A stretch of 64,000 nt of DNA. Origin: Streptomyces griseoincarnatus. GTDB taxonomy: Bacteria > Actinomycetota > Actinomycetes > Streptomycetales > Streptomycetaceae. Numbering within the stretch: the stretch's first letter is position 1; the number at the start of each line of letters is the position of its first letter. The DNA is taken from assembly GCA_014649575.1 (NCBI GenBank), contig BMTH01000005.1:186001-250000 (forward strand), written 5' to 3'. Made by a program: the position numbers and the translations under genes. Under the pieces are notes generated by a model. The model was not told the origin of the DNA and ran no database searches. It saw nothing but the letters and a program-made list of their open reading frames with translations. Shown piece after piece: positions 44,478 to 53,320 of the stretch.

Positions 44478-45602
44478 ATGCTCGACGCCACATCCTCATA
44501 CAAGCCCATGGACTCACGCATCCCCGTGGCCGACAGGACAGGACACCGCATCGTGCCGGAGACGACCCGCCGCACCGACCGCTTCCCAGGGACCCGATAC
44601 GGCAACCGTCCGACGATGAAGGACGTGGCCGCCCGTGCGGGGGTCGGTCTGAAGACGGTCTCGCGCGTGGTGAACGGCGAGCCGGGCGTGACGCCGGAGA
44701 CCGAGCGGCGGGTGCAGGAGGCGATCGAGGCGCTCGGCTTCCGCCGCAACGACAGCGCGCGGGTGCTGCGCAAGGGCCGCACCGCCAGCATCGGCCTGGT
44801 CCTGGAGGACCTCGCGGACCCGTTCTACGGCCCGCTGAGCCGGGCCGTAGAGGAGGTGGCCCGCGCCCACGGCGCGCTGCTGATCAACGGGTCGAGCGCG
44901 GAGGACGCCGACCGCGAGCAGGAGCTGGTGCTGGCGCTGTGCGCGCGCCGGGTGGACGGCCTGGTGGTGATCCCGGCCGGCGACGACCACCGCTATCTGG
45001 AGCCGGAGATCAAGGCCGGCGTCGCCACGGTGTTCGTGGACCGTCCGGCGGGGCACATCGACGCGGACGTGGTGGTGTCGGACAACTTCGGCGGCGCGCG
45101 CGACGGCGTGCGCCACCTGATCGCGCACGGGCACCGCAGGATCGGCTTCATCGGCGACATGCCCCGCATCCACACGGCGGCCGAGCGGCTGCGCGGCTAC
45201 CGCACCGCCATGGAGGACGCGGGGATACCGGTGGCGGACGCGTGGATGTCGCTGGGCGTCACGGACCCCGGGCGGGTGCGCCGGGCGGCGCGGGAGATGC
45301 TCTCCGGGCCGGAGCCGGTCACCGCGATCTTCACCGGCAACAACCGGGTGACGGTGACGGTGATCCGGGTGCTGGCCGAGCACGCCCGCCCGGTCGCCCT
45401 CGTCGGCTTCGACGACATCGAGCTGGCCGATCTGCTGCAGCCCGGGGTCACGGTCGTCGCGCAGGACGCCGCCGCCCTCGGCCGGACCGCTGCCGAGCGG
45501 CTGTTCCGACAGCTCGACGGCACGCTGGTCGCTCCGGAGCGCATCGAACTGCCGACCCGCCTGATCACCCGCGGCTCGGGCGAGCTGCCCCCGGCGGACT
45601 GA
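44478..45602 (+). CDS. LacI-family transcriptional repressor
   Basis: Up to 374 residues; the HTH (TMKDVAARAGVGLKTVSRVVNG) begins at about residue 46, so the true start may be ATG 44508 or GTG 44553 rather than ATG 44478, which overlaps a possible -10 box. The C-terminal periplasmic-binding-like sensor shows GLVLEDLADPFYGPL, VVIPAGDD and VGFDDIELADLL. Divergent from the ROK kinase. It likely senses a sugar and represses itself and the kinase through the 44458 palindrome. Confidence 0.93.
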   Translation: MLDATSSYKPMDSRIPVADRTGHRIVPETTRRTDRFPGTRYGNRPTMKDVAARAGVGLKTVSRVVNGEPGVTPETERRVQEAIEALGFRRNDSARVLRKGRTASIGLVLEDLADPFYGPLSRAVEEVARAHGALLINGSSAEDADREQELVLALCARRVDGLVVIPAGDDHRYLEPEIKAGVATVFVDRPAGHIDADVVVSDNFGGARDGVRHLIAHGHRRIGFIGDMPRIHTAAERLRGYRTAMEDAGIPVADAWMSLGVTDPGRVRRAAREMLSGPEPVTAIFTGNNRVTVTVIRVLAEHARPVALVGFDDIELADLLQPGVTVVAQDAAALGRTAAERLFRQLDGTLVAPERIELPTRLITRGSGELPPAD

Positions 45603-45610
45603 GCGGGGCG

Positions 45611-46420
45611 GTGACGGTGGAGGACCGTACGCTGCGGGCGCTGGGGCTGGACGTGGTGCCGCGCGAGAATCCGCTGTCCTATCCGGGCGCCTGGCCACGC
45701 GAATCGGGACTGCTCGACGGGGACCGGCTGCTGCCGCTGGACCGGTGGTCGTTCGCGGACCGGGCGCCGGTGGTCTCGATCGGCTCCAACGCCTGCCCCG
45801 GGCAACTGCGGCACAAGATGGCCGAGTCGGGGATCGTCAGCCCCGTACCCATGGTGCGGGCGCGGGTGACGGGCGTCGGCATCGGCGTCTCGGCCCATGT
45901 GAGCCGCCCGGGCTACGTGTCCAACGCGCCCGTGGCGACGCCTGGCCGGGTGAGCGAGCTGTTCGTGCTCTGGCTGGACGCCCGGCAGCTCACGGTGATC
46001 GACGCGAGCGAGGGCGTTCCGCTGCCCCACGGCAACTTCCGCCGCGCGTGGCTGCCCGCGCCGGGCGTGCGCATCGAACTCCCCGACGGCAGCACGCTCC
46101 CGGGCGCGTACGCCTACGTCAACCGCCGGGGCGTACTCCACGACGGCACCGGCACCCCGCGGACCCACCCCGGCCAGCGCCCGCTGCTGACCAACCTCCT
46201 GGCGACTCTCCCCCGCCTGCGGGACCTGTTCGGCACGACGCCGGAGGAGTTCACCGCCCGCGCCCGCGCGGACCGCGAACTCTGCGAGAAGGGCTCCCGG
46301 CTGTTCGCCGAGGAGGGACTGGTGACGACCGGCGGGTTGGAGCAGTACGTGACGTCTTCCGGCGCCGGCGGCGAGGGACAGGGTGCCGCGTCGGGCCCGC
46401 CCCGGACCTGGAGGTCCTAA
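45611..46420 (+). CDS. Conserved hypothetical protein (gamma-glutamylcyclotransferase-like features)
   Basis: 269 residues, GTG 45611, 9 bp after the LacI stop, so probably co-transcribed. SIGSNACPGQLRHKM recalls the YGSN/substrate-loop of gamma-glutamylcyclotransferase-like folds, and PGAYAYVNRRG and SEGVPLPHGNF are further conserved-looking stretches, but I do not recognise a named family with certainty. No membrane span or signal peptide. Confidence 0.7.
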   Translation: MTVEDRTLRALGLDVVPRENPLSYPGAWPRESGLLDGDRLLPLDRWSFADRAPVVSIGSNACPGQLRHKMAESGIVSPVPMVRARVTGVGIGVSAHVSRPGYVSNAPVATPGRVSELFVLWLDARQLTVIDASEGVPLPHGNFRRAWLPAPGVRIELPDGSTLPGAYAYVNRRGVLHDGTGTPRTHPGQRPLLTNLLATLPRLRDLFGTTPEEFTARARADRELCEKGSRLFAEEGLVTTGGLEQYVTSSGAGGEGQGAASGPPRTWRS

Positions 46421-46484
46421 CAGAAGTTGCTGACCAAGTAACCATCGGCTTGTCCGCTCGCTGGTCGGGACGCGGGGTCGGGGC

Positions 46485-46800
46485 GTGGGGAAGCGTCGGT
46501 CGCGGCCGGGGATCGTGTCGGGAGAACTGTGGTCGCTGGTCCAGCCGTTGCTGCCCGGGCCGGGGCCGAAGCTGACGGCGGGCCGACCACGAGTGCCGGA
46601 CCGGCAGGCGTTGTACGGGATGCCGTTCGTGCTGCACACGGGGATCCGGTGGGAGTACCTGCGCAGGAGCTGGGCTTCGGTTCAGGGATGACCTGCTGGC
46701 GGCGTCCGGCCGCATGATACGAGGCCGGTGTGTGGGAGAAGCTGCACCTGGTGCTGCTGAGGAAGTTGCGGTCGGCGAAGCGGCTTCCACATGACGACGT
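46485..46800 (+). pseudogene. Relic of an IS5-family transposase (N-terminal fragment)
   Basis: The opening SGELWSLVQPLLPGPGPK, then RVPDRQALYGMPFVLHTGIR and WEYL match the N-terminal domain of IS5-group transposases. A frameshift near 46665 continues as QELGFGSGMTCWRR, and after an in-frame TGA at 46711 the same frame gives YEAGVWEKLHLVLLRKL. The DDE catalytic part is missing. So it is a dead, truncated insertion sequence; its ends were not identified. Confidence 0.82.
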
Positions 46801-46857
46801 CCCTGCCCTGGGAACAGGTGCCGTGGCGGGCAGGGACGTCCGCGACCTACAGGCCAG

Positions 46858-47508
46858 TCAGATCGTGTAGAGGTTGAATTCTTCCCACGAGCCGGAGACA
46901 TCGGTCGAGCGGGCGCGCAGGGCGTACTGGAGCGTGCCGGTGTAGCTGTTCTCCATGGCGACGAACAGGCCGTTCAGCTCGGACTGGATGGCGAAGCGGT
47001 CCAGTGTCTCGTTGTAATAGAGGACGAACCGCTCCCAGCCGGCCGCGCTCGTGGAACGGGCACGCAGCAGGTTCTGCGAGGCGCCGGTGTAGTTCTTCTC
47101 GACAGCCACGTAGAGGCCGTTGGCCCGGGACTTCATGGCGAAGGTGCTCTCCTCCCCGATCCACTCGAAAGTGAAACCCTCCCAGGAGCCGCCGTAGACG
47201 TCGGAACGGGCGCGGAGGGCAGCGGTGTTCGGGGCGGCGTACGCCTTCTCGGTGGCGACGAACTTGTTGTTCCTGGCCGATTCCACGGCCAGCGCGGTGG
47301 GCTCCGGGGCGGCGGCTGCGCGCGCGGTCTGCGCGTCACCCGACTCCTCGGTCATCCGCGCCAGTTCGGCGGCGCCGTCGATCTTCTCCCAGCCGGCCGG
47401 CACCGCGGCCGGGGCGGCCTGCGGGGCGGCCCCCACGGCGGGCGCGCCCAGCGCCGAGGTGGCCGCCAGGGCGCTGAGGGACAGAAGGACAGTGGTCACG
47501 CGTCGCAT
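46858..47508 (-). CDS. Secreted beta-trefoil (fascin-like) protein
   Basis: 216 residues. Signal peptide (MRRVTTVLLSLSALAATSAL) and Ala/Pro-rich segment to ~95, then three repeats with the pattern NxxFVATE/YVAVE...LRARS...WExF: NNKFVATEKAYAAPNTAALR, NGLYVAVEKNYTGASQNLLR and NGLFVAMENSYTGTLQYALR. Three such units make a complete trefoil of the fascin/actin-crosslinking-like type. Extracellular binding, possibly of polysaccharide, is inferred. It is next to an IS relic, suggesting recent gain. Confidence 0.85.
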   Translation of the reverse strand: MRRVTTVLLSLSALAATSALGAPAVGAAPQAAPAAVPAGWEKIDGAAELARMTEESGDAQTARAAAAPEPTALAVESARNNKFVATEKAYAAPNTAALRARSDVYGGSWEGFTFEWIGEESTFAMKSRANGLYVAVEKNYTGASQNLLRARSTSAAGWERFVLYYNETLDRFAIQSELNGLFVAMENSYTGTLQYALRARSTDVSGSWEEFNLYTI

Positions 47509-47811
47509 AGTTGGTTCCCCACCATTCGTGAAAGCGGACGTGGCGCGGCGGCCATCGCTCCCACCTGCCGCTCCCGCCCATGACAACCGCCGCCAAGCCC
47601 CTCCCCCGGGACGGCGGCTACGTCAGAGTAACGGGAATGGCATAAGTGGCGAAGTGATTGATGAGTTCACCTAGGTTATTTCACGGAAAACATGCGGCAT
47701 TCTCTATTCCTTAACCCCCCGCTAACGCGCATAAAGCGCGCTGTTCTCGGTCGCATTCGGACCCGAGTTGTGCGGTGTTCGGGACCTTGCATATTCGAGG
47801 GCCGATCACGG
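47509..47811. other. AT-richer non-coding region upstream of the trefoil protein
   Basis: About 300 bp with clearly lower GC than surroundings (for example around 47640-47760) and no gene. It probably holds the promoter of the trefoil gene and may be foreign DNA linked to the IS relic next door. Confidence 0.5.
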
Positions 47812-48080
47812 TCACGCACGCATGGTGATCGTCCAGTGACAGCCGTCGGGATCGGTGAAGTGCCCGGCGTAGTCACCCTGCTCGGGCCGATCGGCCGCGG
47901 CGGTCACCTGGCCATCGGCCAGTGCCGCGGCGGCGGTGAGGAGCGTGTCGACGCGTCACGGGTGGCAGCGGTGTGGGTGAGGATGACTCCGGGGAAGCGG
48001 TCGCCGTGGCGGCGGGTCCGCACGGTCAAGGACAGGACGCAGCCGGCTGCCCGGGCAGCCGGGCAGGGCGTCATGCTCCG
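47812..48080 (-). pseudogene. Relic of a VOC (glyoxalase-like) family gene
   Basis: On the minus strand FPGVILTHTAATRDA is followed, one frame away, by VDTLLTAAAALADGQ and GDYAGHFTDPDGCHWTITM then TGA at 47812. This is the C-terminal half of a VOC-fold protein (DPDG-H-W motif) with a frameshift near 47955 and no proper N-terminus. Confidence 0.7.
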
Positions 48081-48154
48081 CAGGGACAGGCCCCCTGGGA
48101 CAGGCGGCGAGGCGTCACCCACCGCCCCGGAGGGAGGCGGGGGGCCCCGGCCGG

Positions 48155-48188
48155 GGAAGGGCGGGCCCGCCCCGGCGCCCGCCCTTCC
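48155..48188 (-). terminator. Terminator after the HTH/DUF2975 pair
   Basis: Perfect 12-bp stem (48155-48166 with 48177-48188) and 10-nt loop, 20 bp beyond the HTH stop on the minus strand. Confidence 0.7.
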
Positions 48189-48208
48189 GCACCGGCGGAG
48201 CCGGACGG

Positions 48209-48448
48209 CTACGCCGAGTTGGTCGCCGGTTCCGCGGGCGCGTGATCGGGTTCGTACCGCAGCAGATCCCCCGGCTGGCACTCCAGTACCTCGCACAGCG
48301 CGGCGAGCGTCGTGAACCGGACCGCCTTCGCCCGGCCGTTCTTCAGGACGGCCAGGTTCGCCGGGGTGATGCCGACGCGTTCGGCGAGTTCGCCCACGGA
48401 CATCTTGCGCCGGGCGAGCATCACGTCGATGTCGACGGCGATCGGCAT
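48209..48448 (-). CDS. Small XRE/Cro-type HTH regulator
   Basis: 79 residues, almost entirely one helix-turn-helix domain (KMSVGELAERVGITPANLAV then LKNGRAKAVRFTTLAALCEV). The ATG at 48448 overlaps the stop of the DUF2975 gene by 4 bp; this pairing of a YozG-like HTH with a DUF2975 membrane protein is widespread in Gram-positives. It probably regulates its own operon. Confidence 0.9.
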   Translation of the reverse strand: MPIAVDIDVMLARRKMSVGELAERVGITPANLAVLKNGRAKAVRFTTLAALCEVLECQPGDLLRYEPDHAPAEPATNSA

Positions 48449-48945
48449 CAGATCACCTCGGCCAGTTCGGCCCGCATCCGGGACGCCTCCAGCTCCCGCG
48501 CCACGGCCTGGGCGAGCAGCATCCGCAGGACCAGCACGACGAGCGCGATGCCCACGATCGCCAGGCCGACCCCGCCGACCAGGAGCACGACGCCGGGCGC
48601 GACGGCCTCCCCGGGCGCCAGCAGCGCGCCGAGCGTGAAGACCAGCAGGGCCGCGGCGACGAACGCGCCGATCACGATGTGGACGTAGCGGAAGGCGGCA
48701 TAGGAGAAGACCGTGCCGCGGCGTGCCATCGTCACCAGCCGCCAGACGCAGATCAGCACGGTCTGGGCGGCCAGCACGATGAGCACGACGACGGCCAGGA
48801 GCGGGGTCCGCACATGGGCGTACTGCTCGTCCAGCCCGTCCAGGTCGCTCGCCAGCAGCGGCACCATCAGCGTCTGCACCGCCAGGGTGCCCGCCAGCAG
48901 CGCCGCGATCACCGCGCGCAGCGCGAGCACGGTTACCTGTCCCAT
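48448..48945 (-). CDS. DUF2975 membrane protein
   Basis: 165 residues with four membrane spans (near residues 8-28, 48-70, 90-112, 118-142), matching DUF2975. ATG 48945 with GGAGGAG 5-7 nt upstream is chosen over two GTG codons just before it. Translationally coupled to the downstream HTH gene. Function of the family is unknown. Confidence 0.87.
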   Translation of the reverse strand: MGQVTVLALRAVIAALLAGTLAVQTLMVPLLASDLDGLDEQYAHVRTPLLAVVVLIVLAAQTVLICVWRLVTMARRGTVFSYAAFRYVHIVIGAFVAAALLVFTLGALLAPGEAVAPGVVLLVGGVGLAIVGIALVVLVLRMLLAQAVARELEASRMRAELAEVI

Positions 48946-49021
48946 CACCACTCCTCCACTCGAAGCACGATGGGAATCTATCGATTTTCGATAGCCCGCG
49001 CAATTCCGGGCGGGCGGACCT

Positions 49022-50335
49022 TCACTGCGCCGAGACCGTCAGGCCTCCTCGCCGGGGTGAGGCGAAAGCCTCCAGCCCGTCGCGGCCCAGGCCGCTCTCC
49101 CCCGTCACCTCCGCCTCGTCAAGGGCCCCGCAGTCCAGCCCCCGCAGCAGGTACCCCGCCAGAGCCTTGGCCGTGGCCGGCTCGTCCATCACGTCGCCGC
49201 CGGACCGTTCGGCGTACCGCCGGAGACGGGCGGCGGCCGTCGCGAAGCCCTCCCGGTAGAAGGCGAAGACGGCGGCGTAGCGGGTGGGGAGGTGGCCGGG
49301 GTGCATGTCCCAGCCCTGGTAGTAGGCGCGGGCGAGGGCGCGGCGGACGAGTCCGTGGTGGAGGCGCCAGGCGTCGTGGACCTGCTCCGTGGGGCCGACC
49401 GGGAGCACGTTGGTGGAGCCGTCGGAGATCCGTACGCCGGTGCCGGCGGCGGCGACCTGCATGACGGCCTTGGCGTGGTCGGCGGCGGGGTGGTCGGAGG
49501 ACTGGCAGGCGGCCGAGACGCCGAGACAGGCGCTGTAGTCGAAGGTGCCGTAGTGCAGTCCGGTGGCGCGGCCGTCGGCGGCCTGGATCATGCGGGCGAC
49601 GGTGGCGGTGCCGTCGGCGGCCAGGATGGACTGGCTCGTCTCGATCTGGATCTCGAAGCCGATGCGGCCGGGTTCGAGCCCCCAGGTCTTCTCGAAGGCG
49701 TCGAGCAGCCTTGCCATGGCGGCGACCTGCTCGGCGTAGGTGACCTTCGGGAGGGTGAGGACGAGGCCGTCGGGCAGTCCGCCGCCCCGCATCAAGCCGG
49801 TGAGGAAGATGTCGAGGGTGCGGATGCCGCGGTCACGGACGGCCGCCTCCATGCACTTCATGCGGATACCGGTCCAGGGGGCCGCGGTGGCCGGCGTGCC
49901 GTGCGCGGCGGCCTCGGTGACCAGCCGGGCGGCGCGGGCGGCGGTCTCGTCCTCCTCGGCGTCGGGGCGGTGGCCGTAGCCGTCCTCGAAGTCGACGCGC
50001 AGGTCCTCGACCGGTTCGCGCTCCAGCTTGGCGCGGACCCGGGCGTACACGTCCTCGGCGAGGGCGCCGTCCATCCCGAGGACGGCGCCGAACGTGTCCG
50101 CGTCGGGGGCGTGCTCGTCCAGCGCCGCGAGGGCCTGGGCGCCCCACGCGCGCACGGTGTCCGCACCGAACCGGTCGCCCGGGACGTACACGGTGTGGAC
50201 AGGCTGACGCGTGCCGGGGTCGCCGGGGTACAGGCGCTCCAGTGCGGCGTCGACCGGCGCCAGACAGGCGCCGATCTCCTCGGCGACTGCGCCCGTGAGA
50301 CTCGTCGGCACCCGCTCCTGCTGCCCTTGGCCCAT
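49022..50335 (-). CDS. DUF6986 protein (HpcH/HpaI aldolase / citrate-lyase-like)
   Basis: 437 residues. A TIM-barrel lyase of the HpcH/HpaI superfamily: EDLRVDFEDGYGHRP and GFEIQIETSQSIL hold the metal-binding Glu/Asp, and LHYGTFDYSACLGV is the matching strand. The long C-terminal part AYYQGWDMHPGHLPTRYAAV is typical of DUF6986. Likely a C-C bond lyase on an acyl or keto acid. ATG 50335 with GGGAGGG upstream. An AT-rich dyad lies 58 bp before it. Confidence 0.88.
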   Translation of the reverse strand: MGQGQQERVPTSLTGAVAEEIGACLAPVDAALERLYPGDPGTRQPVHTVYVPGDRFGADTVRAWGAQALAALDEHAPDADTFGAVLGMDGALAEDVYARVRAKLEREPVEDLRVDFEDGYGHRPDAEEDETAARAARLVTEAAAHGTPATAAPWTGIRMKCMEAAVRDRGIRTLDIFLTGLMRGGGLPDGLVLTLPKVTYAEQVAAMARLLDAFEKTWGLEPGRIGFEIQIETSQSILAADGTATVARMIQAADGRATGLHYGTFDYSACLGVSAACQSSDHPAADHAKAVMQVAAAGTGVRISDGSTNVLPVGPTEQVHDAWRLHHGLVRRALARAYYQGWDMHPGHLPTRYAAVFAFYREGFATAAARLRRYAERSGGDVMDEPATAKALAGYLLRGLDCGALDEAEVTGESGLGRDGLEAFASPRRGGLTVSAQ

Positions 50336-50392
50336 GCCACCCTCCCAGACGTCCGCGACCCGGAATCCGGCACCGCGCTTTCGCGACACGAA

Positions 50393-50409
50393 TTCAACAA
50401 TTCGTTGAA
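50393..50409. promoter_or_regulatory. AT-rich operator-like dyad upstream of DUF6986 gene
   Basis: TTCAACAATTCGTTGAA: 6-bp arms with a 5-nt centre, overlapping a second dyad CGAATT-caac-AATTCG (50389-50404). Such AT-rich sequence stands out here. Confidence 0.6.
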
Positions 50410-50492
50410 GGACGGTATCCGCCGGTCTCCGTGCCGGTCAACACCGTCCTACGGGCCGGTCCGCTCCGCCACCGGTCCAGGCGGAGCACGAC

Positions 50493-50527
50493 GAGGCCCC
50501 CGCGACCGGTGCGGTCGCGGGGGCCTC
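50493..50527 (-). terminator. Terminator of etfBA
   Basis: Perfect 15-bp stem (50493-50507 with 50513-50527), 5-nt loop, 19 bp beyond the etfA stop. Confidence 0.88.
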
Positions 50528-50545
50528 GGACGGTTCCGGAGGTGA

Positions 50546-51508
50546 TCAGCCCTTGCGGGTCTTGATCTCCTCGGTCAGCTGCGGGACGACGTCGAACAGG
50601 TCGCCCACCACGCCGAAGTCGACCAGCTCGAAGATCGGGGCCTCGGCGTCCTTGTTGACGGCCACGATGGTCTTCGAGGTCTGCATGCCCGCGCGGTGCT
50701 GGATCGCGCCGGAGATGCCGTTGGCGATGTACAGCTGCGGTGAGACCGACTTGCCGGTCTGGCCGACCTGGTTGGTGTGCGGGTACCAGCCGGCGTCGAC
50801 GGCGGCACGCGAGGCGCCGACGGCCGCGCCGAGCGAGTCGGCGAGGGCCTCGATGATCGAGAAGTTCTCCGCGCCGTTGACACCACGGCCGCCGGAGACG
50901 ACGATCGCGGCCTCGGTGAGCTCCGGGCGACCGGTCGACTCACGCGGCGTACGGCCGGTGACCTTGGTGCCGGTCGCCTGCTCGGAGAACGTGACGCTCA
51001 GGGACTCGACCGCGCCGGCGGCCGGGGCGGCCTCCACGGCGGCCGAGTTCGGCTTGACCGTGATGACCGGGGTGCCCTTGGAGACACGGGACTTGGTGGT
51101 GTAGCTCGCGGCGAACACCGACTGGGTGGCCACCGGGCCCTCGTCGCCGGCCTCGAGGTCGACGGCGTCGGTGATGATGCCCGATCCCAGACGCAGCGCC
51201 AGGCGGGCGGCGATCTCCTTGCCCTCGGCGGAGGACGAGACCAGCACGGCGGCCGGGGAGACGGCCTCGTGGGCGGCCTGGAGGGCGTCGACCTTCGGCA
51301 CGACCAGGTAGTCGGCGTACTCGGCGGCCTCGTGGGTGAGGACCTTGACCGCGCCGTGCTCGGCGAGCGTGGCGACGGTGTCGCCGGCGCCGTTGCCCAG
51401 CGCCACGGCGACCGGCTCGCCGATGCGGCGGGCGAGGGTCAGCAGCTCCAGGGTCGGCTTGCGGACGGCGCCGTCCACGTGGTCGACGTAGACGAGAACT
51501 TCAGCCAT
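50546..51508 (-). CDS. etfA: Electron transfer flavoprotein subunit alpha
   Basis: 320 residues. The C-terminal FAD-binding domain is clear ([40 protein letters not shown], then [16 protein letters not shown]), with the ETF alpha N-terminal Rossmann-like domain before it. With EtfB it carries electrons from acyl-CoA dehydrogenases to the quinone pool. ATG 51508 lies 61 bp after etfB; the two form an operon ending at the strong terminator. Confidence 0.97.
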   Translation of the reverse strand: MAEVLVYVDHVDGAVRKPTLELLTLARRIGEPVAVALGNGAGDTVATLAEHGAVKVLTHEAAEYADYLVVPKVDALQAAHEAVSPAAVLVSSSAEGKEIAARLALRLGSGIITDAVDLEAGDEGPVATQSVFAASYTTKSRVSKGTPVITVKPNSAAVEAAPAAGAVESLSVTFSEQATGTKVTGRTPRESTGRPELTEAAIVVSGGRGVNGAENFSIIEALADSLGAAVGASRAAVDAGWYPHTNQVGQTGKSVSPQLYIANGISGAIQHRAGMQTSKTIVAVNKDAEAPIFELVDFGVVGDLFDVVPQLTEEIKTRKG

Positions 51509-51569
51509 GGGACTTCTTCTCTCCTGCTTGCGAAGTGTGAGGGGCGGGAAGCGAGCCGTGCCTTGCGGC

Positions 51570-52358
51570 TCAGATGAACTTCTGGCTCGCGAGGAACTCG
51601 GCGAGCTGCTTGCCGCCCTCGCCCTCGTCCTTGACGATCGTGCCCGCGGTACGGGCCGGGCGCTCGGACGCCGACTCCACCGTGGTGTAGGCGTTCTCCA
51701 GGCCGACCTCGTCCTCGTCGATGCCGAGGTCGGAGAGGTCCCAGGACTCCACCGGCTTCTTCTTGGCCGCCATGATGCCCTTGAAGGACGGGTAGCGGGC
51801 CTCGCCCGACTGGTCGGTGACCGACACGACCGCGGGGAGGGAGGCCTCGAGCTGCTCGGAGGCGGCGTCGCCGTCGCGGCGGCCGGTGACCTTGCCGTCC
51901 TCGACGTTCACCTCGGACAGGAGCGTCACCTGCGGCACGCCGAGGCGCTCCGCGAGCAGCGCCGGGACGACGCCCATGGTGCCGTCGGTGGAGGCCATGC
52001 CGGAGACGACCAGGTCGTAACCCGCCTTCTCGACGGCCTTGGCCAGCACCAGGGAGGTGCCGATGGCGTCCGTGCCGTGCAGGTCGTCGTCCTCGACGTG
52101 GATGGCCTTGTCGGCGCCCATGGACAGCGCCTTGCGCAGCGCGTCCTTGGCGTCCTCGGGACCCACGGTCAGAACGGTGACCTCCACGTCGTCGTCCGAG
52201 TTCTCCGCGATCTGCAGCGCCTGCTCGACCGCGTACTCGTCCAGCTCGGAGAGCAGACCGTCCACGTCGTCACGGTCGACGGTCAGGTCATCGGCGAAGT
52301 GCCGGTCGCCAGTGGCGTCGGGCACGTACTTCACAGTGACAACGATCCTCAAGCTCAC
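51570..52358 (-). CDS. etfB: Electron transfer flavoprotein subunit beta
   Basis: 262 residues beginning MSLRIVVTVKYVPDATGDR, with the ETF beta AMP-binding region and the signature VVSGMASTDGTMGVVPALLAERLG. It forms the heterodimer with EtfA. GTG 52358 has GGAGAG upstream. Its leader contains an 8-bp hairpin (52389-52396 with 52401-52408) and a possible repressor site at 52466-52477. Confidence 0.97.
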   Translation of the reverse strand: MSLRIVVTVKYVPDATGDRHFADDLTVDRDDVDGLLSELDEYAVEQALQIAENSDDDVEVTVLTVGPEDAKDALRKALSMGADKAIHVEDDDLHGTDAIGTSLVLAKAVEKAGYDLVVSGMASTDGTMGVVPALLAERLGVPQVTLLSEVNVEDGKVTGRRDGDAASEQLEASLPAVVSVTDQSGEARYPSFKGIMAAKKKPVESWDLSDLGIDEDEVGLENAYTTVESASERPARTAGTIVKDEGEGGKQLAEFLASQKFI

Positions 52359-52465
52359 GCCGGCTCTCCTACTGCATCGTCATTTCTGGCTGCCTGCCTG
52401 CAGGCAGCATAGGCGCCTCAAGCGGGCGGTCCCGGTCGGGGCGACCCACGCTCCGACCGAAATAT

Positions 52466-52477
52466 TACTCGTCAGTA
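52466..52477. promoter_or_regulatory. Operator-like palindrome in the etfBA promoter region
   Basis: TACTcgtcAGTA inside an AT-richer stretch (AATATTACTCGTCAGTACA) 108 bp upstream of etfB. It resembles sites of TetR-type fatty-acid regulators; that link is a guess. Confidence 0.4.
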
Positions 52478-52585
52478 CACTCAGTTCCTGCCCGCTAAGC
52501 AAGCGCTTTGAACTGTGACCTTCGCAACGCAGCGTAACCGGAACTCCTCCGGCCCGCGACCGGCGTCCCCCGCGTCTCACGCGTC

Positions 52586-53095
52586 TCAGTCGGGCAGCCC
52601 GCCGAAGCGTCCCTGGTGGTAGACGAGGGGACGGCCGCGCCCCGTGGGGTCCCCGAGCAGCACCTCGGCCACCACGATCCGGTGCTCCCCCGCGGGCACC
52701 CGGGCCGCCACCCGGCACACCATCCACGCGGGCACGTCGTCGAGCACCGGCACGCCCTCCGGTCCCTCCCGCCATGCCGTACCCGGACCGAAGCGGTCGG
52801 CGCCCCGGCGAGCGAAGGTGGCCGCGAGGTCCTGCTGGTGCTCGCCCAGCAGATGCACGCCGACATGGCCGGTCTCCGCTATCGCGGGCCAGCTGGAACC
52901 GCCCGTGGACACACCGAACGACAGCATCGGCGGCTCCGCGGACACGGAGGCGAGGGAGGTGGCGGTGAAGCCGACCGGGCCGGAACGGCCGCGCGCCGTG
53001 ACCACCGCGACCCCCGCCGGGTGCCGGCGGAAGACGGAGCGCAACAGGTCGGGCGAGGCGGGCCGGGCGGCGCCGAGGTCGGACGTTGCCGTCAT
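52586..53095 (-). CDS. Flavin reductase family protein
   Basis: 169 residues with the flavin-reductase-like FMN-binding split barrel: LLRSVFRRHPAGVAVVTARG, GPVGFTATSLASVSAEPPML and LVYHQGRFGGLP. Members reduce flavin with NAD(P)H for two-component monooxygenases, or are flavin-dependent. ATG 53095 with AAGGAC upstream is preferred to a start 16 codons earlier. No monooxygenase gene adjoins. Confidence 0.9.
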   Translation of the reverse strand: MTATSDLGAARPASPDLLRSVFRRHPAGVAVVTARGRSGPVGFTATSLASVSAEPPMLSFGVSTGGSSWPAIAETGHVGVHLLGEHQQDLAATFARRGADRFGPGTAWREGPEGVPVLDDVPAWMVCRVAARVPAGEHRIVVAEVLLGDPTGRGRPLVYHQGRFGGLPD

Positions 53096-53320
53096 GAAGA
53101 AGTCCTTCTGGGAGGGGTCACGAGCGGGTGCGCGACTGCTCACCGGCCCGGCCGCGGCCCGCGCGGCAGGCGGGCGTCGGCCGGGAGGGGGCCGGGTACC
53201 CGACGGCGGCGAGGAGTCCCGACGATCCCGCCGACTTGGTGTCAGGCTGACGACAACGAGCAGGCAGCGTCAAGCGGGCCCCCGCGGATGGGAGATGTCT
53301 CACCATGATCGCAACGGCCG

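Noticed and set aside
52501..52508. Second AAGCGCTT palindrome between flavin reductase and etfB
   Set aside because: Only 8 bp, not positioned at a recognisable promoter of a sugar gene; likely chance.
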